Shown: positions 5,093-6,581 of the stretch, in pieces | How the letters are laid out: each line of letters opens with the position of its first letter | Numbering within the stretch: the first letter of the stretch is position 1 | DNA from: Alphaproteobacteria bacterium | Lineage (GTDB): Bacteria > Pseudomonadota > Alphaproteobacteria > UBA3830 | Direction: 5' to 3' | Length of the DNA: 6,581 nt | NCBI GenBank assembly: GCA_025998595.1 | Contig: BNWE01000075.1 | Coordinates: forward strand, 1-6,581 | Translations under genes and position numbers: made by a program | Notes under the pieces: generated by a model | Told to the model about the DNA's origin: nothing | Database searches by the model: none | The model's input: the letters and a program-made list of their open reading frames with translations, nothing else

Positions 5093-6037
5093 ATGAAAAA
5101 ACTGATATGTAGCGCATGTGTAATGATAATGATGTCACTTACACCGTTCGAAGTTCAAGGGGCTATTGTTTCCGATGCAATGTATGTAAATGCTCTTGGA
5201 GATATTGATCAGGACGATGGTAATCCTAACAATCTTGATAATGGTGCCGCTGCTAATGCTTGGAATTTCATTACGCAGGATGGAGAGAGAAATGTTGATG
5301 GGAACATAGACACGATCTTTGGCCGTTATGCAAGATGGAGAGATCTTGCTAATGGGGATTCGCACATTGTTTTTATGGATTTGGACTCAAACGAAAGTCT
5401 AGATCCTAATGTATCCGAATATGATGAAGGCAAACATGCATTCATTGGAAAGGCTGTATGGGATGCCGCTCGAGCTGTTAATGAAGCTAATACGGCTTAT
5501 GCACATAAAAAGTTTGGTGGTAATGGTGGGTATGGAGCATTAGTTCAAAAGGTTCCTGGTATGCTTAGAGAAATTAAGTGGACCAAAGAGCAGTGGAGTA
5601 ATATGCTTTCTGAGAATGATATTTTTCATCCAGATTTTGGGGGTGATAGGAATGCAGCTGTTGAATGGTGGTATAATGAAGCAAATAATAATCTTAATGA
5701 GCTTATAAAAAGGTACGAAACGGCAGCTAAAGCATGCAAAGATATAGAAGTAGCAGCTGCTGCAGCTGCACGAGGATCAGTAACTGCAGGACCGAGCATT
5801 AACTCAGTAGCAAGATTGTGTGGTAAAAAAGGCGGCATGAAACATGTAAATCCTCCAGAGGAGGCACCATTATTTGCCAGAGTAGAACGCTTAGCAGAAG
5901 GAAAAGAAGTAGTCGACTATCCGCTCGTTCTACCAGCACCACCTGCAGCTCCACCATTGCCAGCACCAGCAATAGCAGGAGCAGCACCAGCAATAGCAGC
6001 ACCTGGCGCAGTTCCTCCACCACCACTATTGCCATAA
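5093..6037 (+). CDS. Secreted protein with Pro/Ala-rich tail, function unknown
   Basis: A 314-residue protein I cannot assign to a family. Residues 1-23 are a Sec signal peptide (MKKLICSACVMIMMSL...) with a likely cleavage VQG|A at 23/24. Residues 35-110 are acidic and carry two Asp/Asn-rich loops, DIDQDDGNPNN (37-47) and DLDSNESLDPN (96-106), loosely like calcium-binding loops. Residues 115-225 are Trp- and Ala-rich and probably helical, ending in a six-alanine run. Two cysteines of the mature protein (C215, C243) could form a disulfide. The last 39 residues are almost only P, A, L, I, V and G, with an APAIA repeat. No transmembrane segment follows the signal, so a periplasmic, surface or released location is inferred. 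AGGAG at 5082-5086, 6 nt from the ATG, and a near-consensus promoter suggest high expression. It is transcribed divergently from rnd and ends close to insertion-sequence debris. Confidence 0.88.
   Translation: MKKLICSACVMIMMSLTPFEVQGAIVSDAMYVNALGDIDQDDGNPNNLDNGAAANAWNFITQDGERNVDGNIDTIFGRYARWRDLANGDSHIVFMDLDSNESLDPNVSEYDEGKHAFIGKAVWDAARAVNEANTAYAHKKFGGNGGYGALVQKVPGMLREIKWTKEQWSNMLSENDIFHPDFGGDRNAAVEWWYNEANNNLNELIKRYETAAKACKDIEVAAAAAARGSVTAGPSINSVARLCGKKGGMKHVNPPEEAPLFARVERLAEGKEVVDYPLVLPAPPAAPPLPAPAIAGAAPAIAAPGAVPPPPLLP
5961..5999 (+). repeat. Short in-frame repeat in the Pro/Ala tail
   Basis: An 18-base sequence beginning CAGCACCAGCAATAGCAG occurs at 5961-5978 and again at 5982-5999, a 21-base period that encodes a seven-residue unit around APAIA. 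It shows the low-complexity tail growing by small in-frame duplication. Confidence 0.75.
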
Positions 6038-6141
6038 AGTTTGGTGTTTTTGCGCAACTACAGACGTTTTTAAGATAGTGCTCATGCGGCACGCATTTAC
6101 CAAAATGGCGTGTCGCTGTGGTGGTGCACTACTCAAGATGC

Positions 6142-6396
6142 ATGGCACAAAAAGATCTGGTATATCGCGAGCGACGTATTATCGCCGCAGGAAGGTTCTG
6201 GCGAGCATGTTGCATGGAACGTAGACGCCACATCTTCGAAACGGCCAAAGCATACTCGTATTCGTTGCTGTGGAGAGCATCAGAGAGAGTTGGTGTGAAG
6301 ATTCGCCGAGAGGATCCGACATACGGCAGACGGAAAATCGCCATGATTTTGAGGCGTGAGCACGGTCAAACCATGAGCAAAAGCACAGTCGGGCGC
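6142..6396 (+). pseudogene. IS481-like transposase fragment (N-terminal part)
   Basis: From the ATG at 6142 the frame encodes MAQKDLVYRERR..., then a weak helix-turn-helix-like segment (ETAKAYSYSLLWRA) and a clear transposase match: IRREDPTYGRRKIAMILRR followed by MSKSTVGR (6301-6396). The pattern PTYGxxKI...LRREHG...SxSTVGR is the second DNA-binding part of IS481/IS3-related DDE transposases. Everything after STVGR is unrelated, so the whole DDE catalytic domain is missing. The linker between the first helix-turn-helix and the PTYG motif is shorter than usual, and a neighbouring frame carries KRPKHTRIR just upstream of it, so an internal deletion or frameshift near 6240-6300 is likely. No convincing terminal inverted repeat was found. 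The remnant cannot transpose. Confidence 0.75.
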
Positions 6397-6400
6397 CCAT

Positions 6401-6581
6401 TCAGAAACGAAGTGCATCAAGTGGCGAAACAATCCAATTTGTCACAAAGACCTCTCGAGGTGTTTTGAAGTTTAACACTTTCCGTGGTCGATCATTAAGT
6501 TTATTTTCAATTTCCCTAATTTTTTTATCCGAGTGGGAAGCAGTATATCTCTAAACGAACTGCCTACGTCGTTCTGGTGCT
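6401..6581 (-). pseudogene. IS30-family transposase C-terminal remnant
   Basis: The minus strand from about 6550 to the TGA at 6401-6403 reads HSDKKIREIENKLNDRPRK followed by VLNFKTPREVF and a short tail ending ALRF. The block NxRPRKxLxFKTPxEVF is the signature end of IS30-family transposases. Upstream, in another frame, EIYCFP (about 6531-6548) resembles the IYFCDP part that in intact proteins precedes the catalytic glutamate block (SPWQRGxNENxNG), and that block is absent, so about 25-30 residues have been deleted with a change of frame. In-frame stops (TAG at 6551-6553) confirm decay. The 5' part lies beyond the window. The fragment runs antisense to the tail of the IS481-like remnant, which it appears to have replaced. 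Confidence 0.78.

Noticed and set aside
5135..6092. Minus-strand frames within the secreted-protein gene
   Set aside because: Leu-rich and Ala-rich shadows of the Pro/Ala tail and helices; the plus-strand gene has promoter, ribosome binding site and signal peptide.
6110..6298. Plus-strand frame starting MSLWWC as a separate gene
   Set aside because: It overlaps the IS481-like remnant and at most contains a frameshifted part of it (KRPKHTRIR).

Overview
The window looks like a piece of a host-associated or intracellular alphaproteobacterial genome. The grounds are a moderately AT-rich composition, housekeeping genes of alphaproteobacterial type (a two-HRDC-type RNase D, YchF), secreted proteins of unknown function, a eukaryote-like MORN repeat protein and decayed insertion sequences. 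Holosporales or a related order would fit, but this is an inference from style and not from a marker gene.

Layout. Positions 1-1037 (minus strand) hold the first 345 codons of a secreted MORN-repeat protein whose 3' end lies outside the window; its repeats form a 69-bp tandem array with 138-bp higher-order duplications. Positions 1231-2322 (minus) encode the universal ATPase YchF with its own promoter. A tRNA-Leu(CAA) lies at 2460-2546 (minus), followed upstream by a small probable lipoprotein (2648-2830, minus). After about 290 bases without a clear gene comes a two-gene unit on the minus strand: rnd (RNase D, 3764-4846) overlapping tsaB (3123-3767) by 4 nt. A divergent intergenic region with a strong promoter then drives a secreted, alpha-helical, proline-rich-tailed protein of unknown function (5093-6037, plus). 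The right end (about 6142-6581) is a graveyard of two insertion sequences: an IS481-like transposase fragment on the plus strand that abuts an IS30-family transposase C-terminal fragment on the minus strand.

Function. The core genes all touch RNA and translation (tRNA-Leu, t6A-modification factor TsaB, RNase D, ribosome-associated YchF). The flanking accessory parts are exported proteins and transposon remnants. The best candidates for unexplored biology are the exported MORN protein, with its evidently recent repeat expansion, and the exported protein at 5093-6037.
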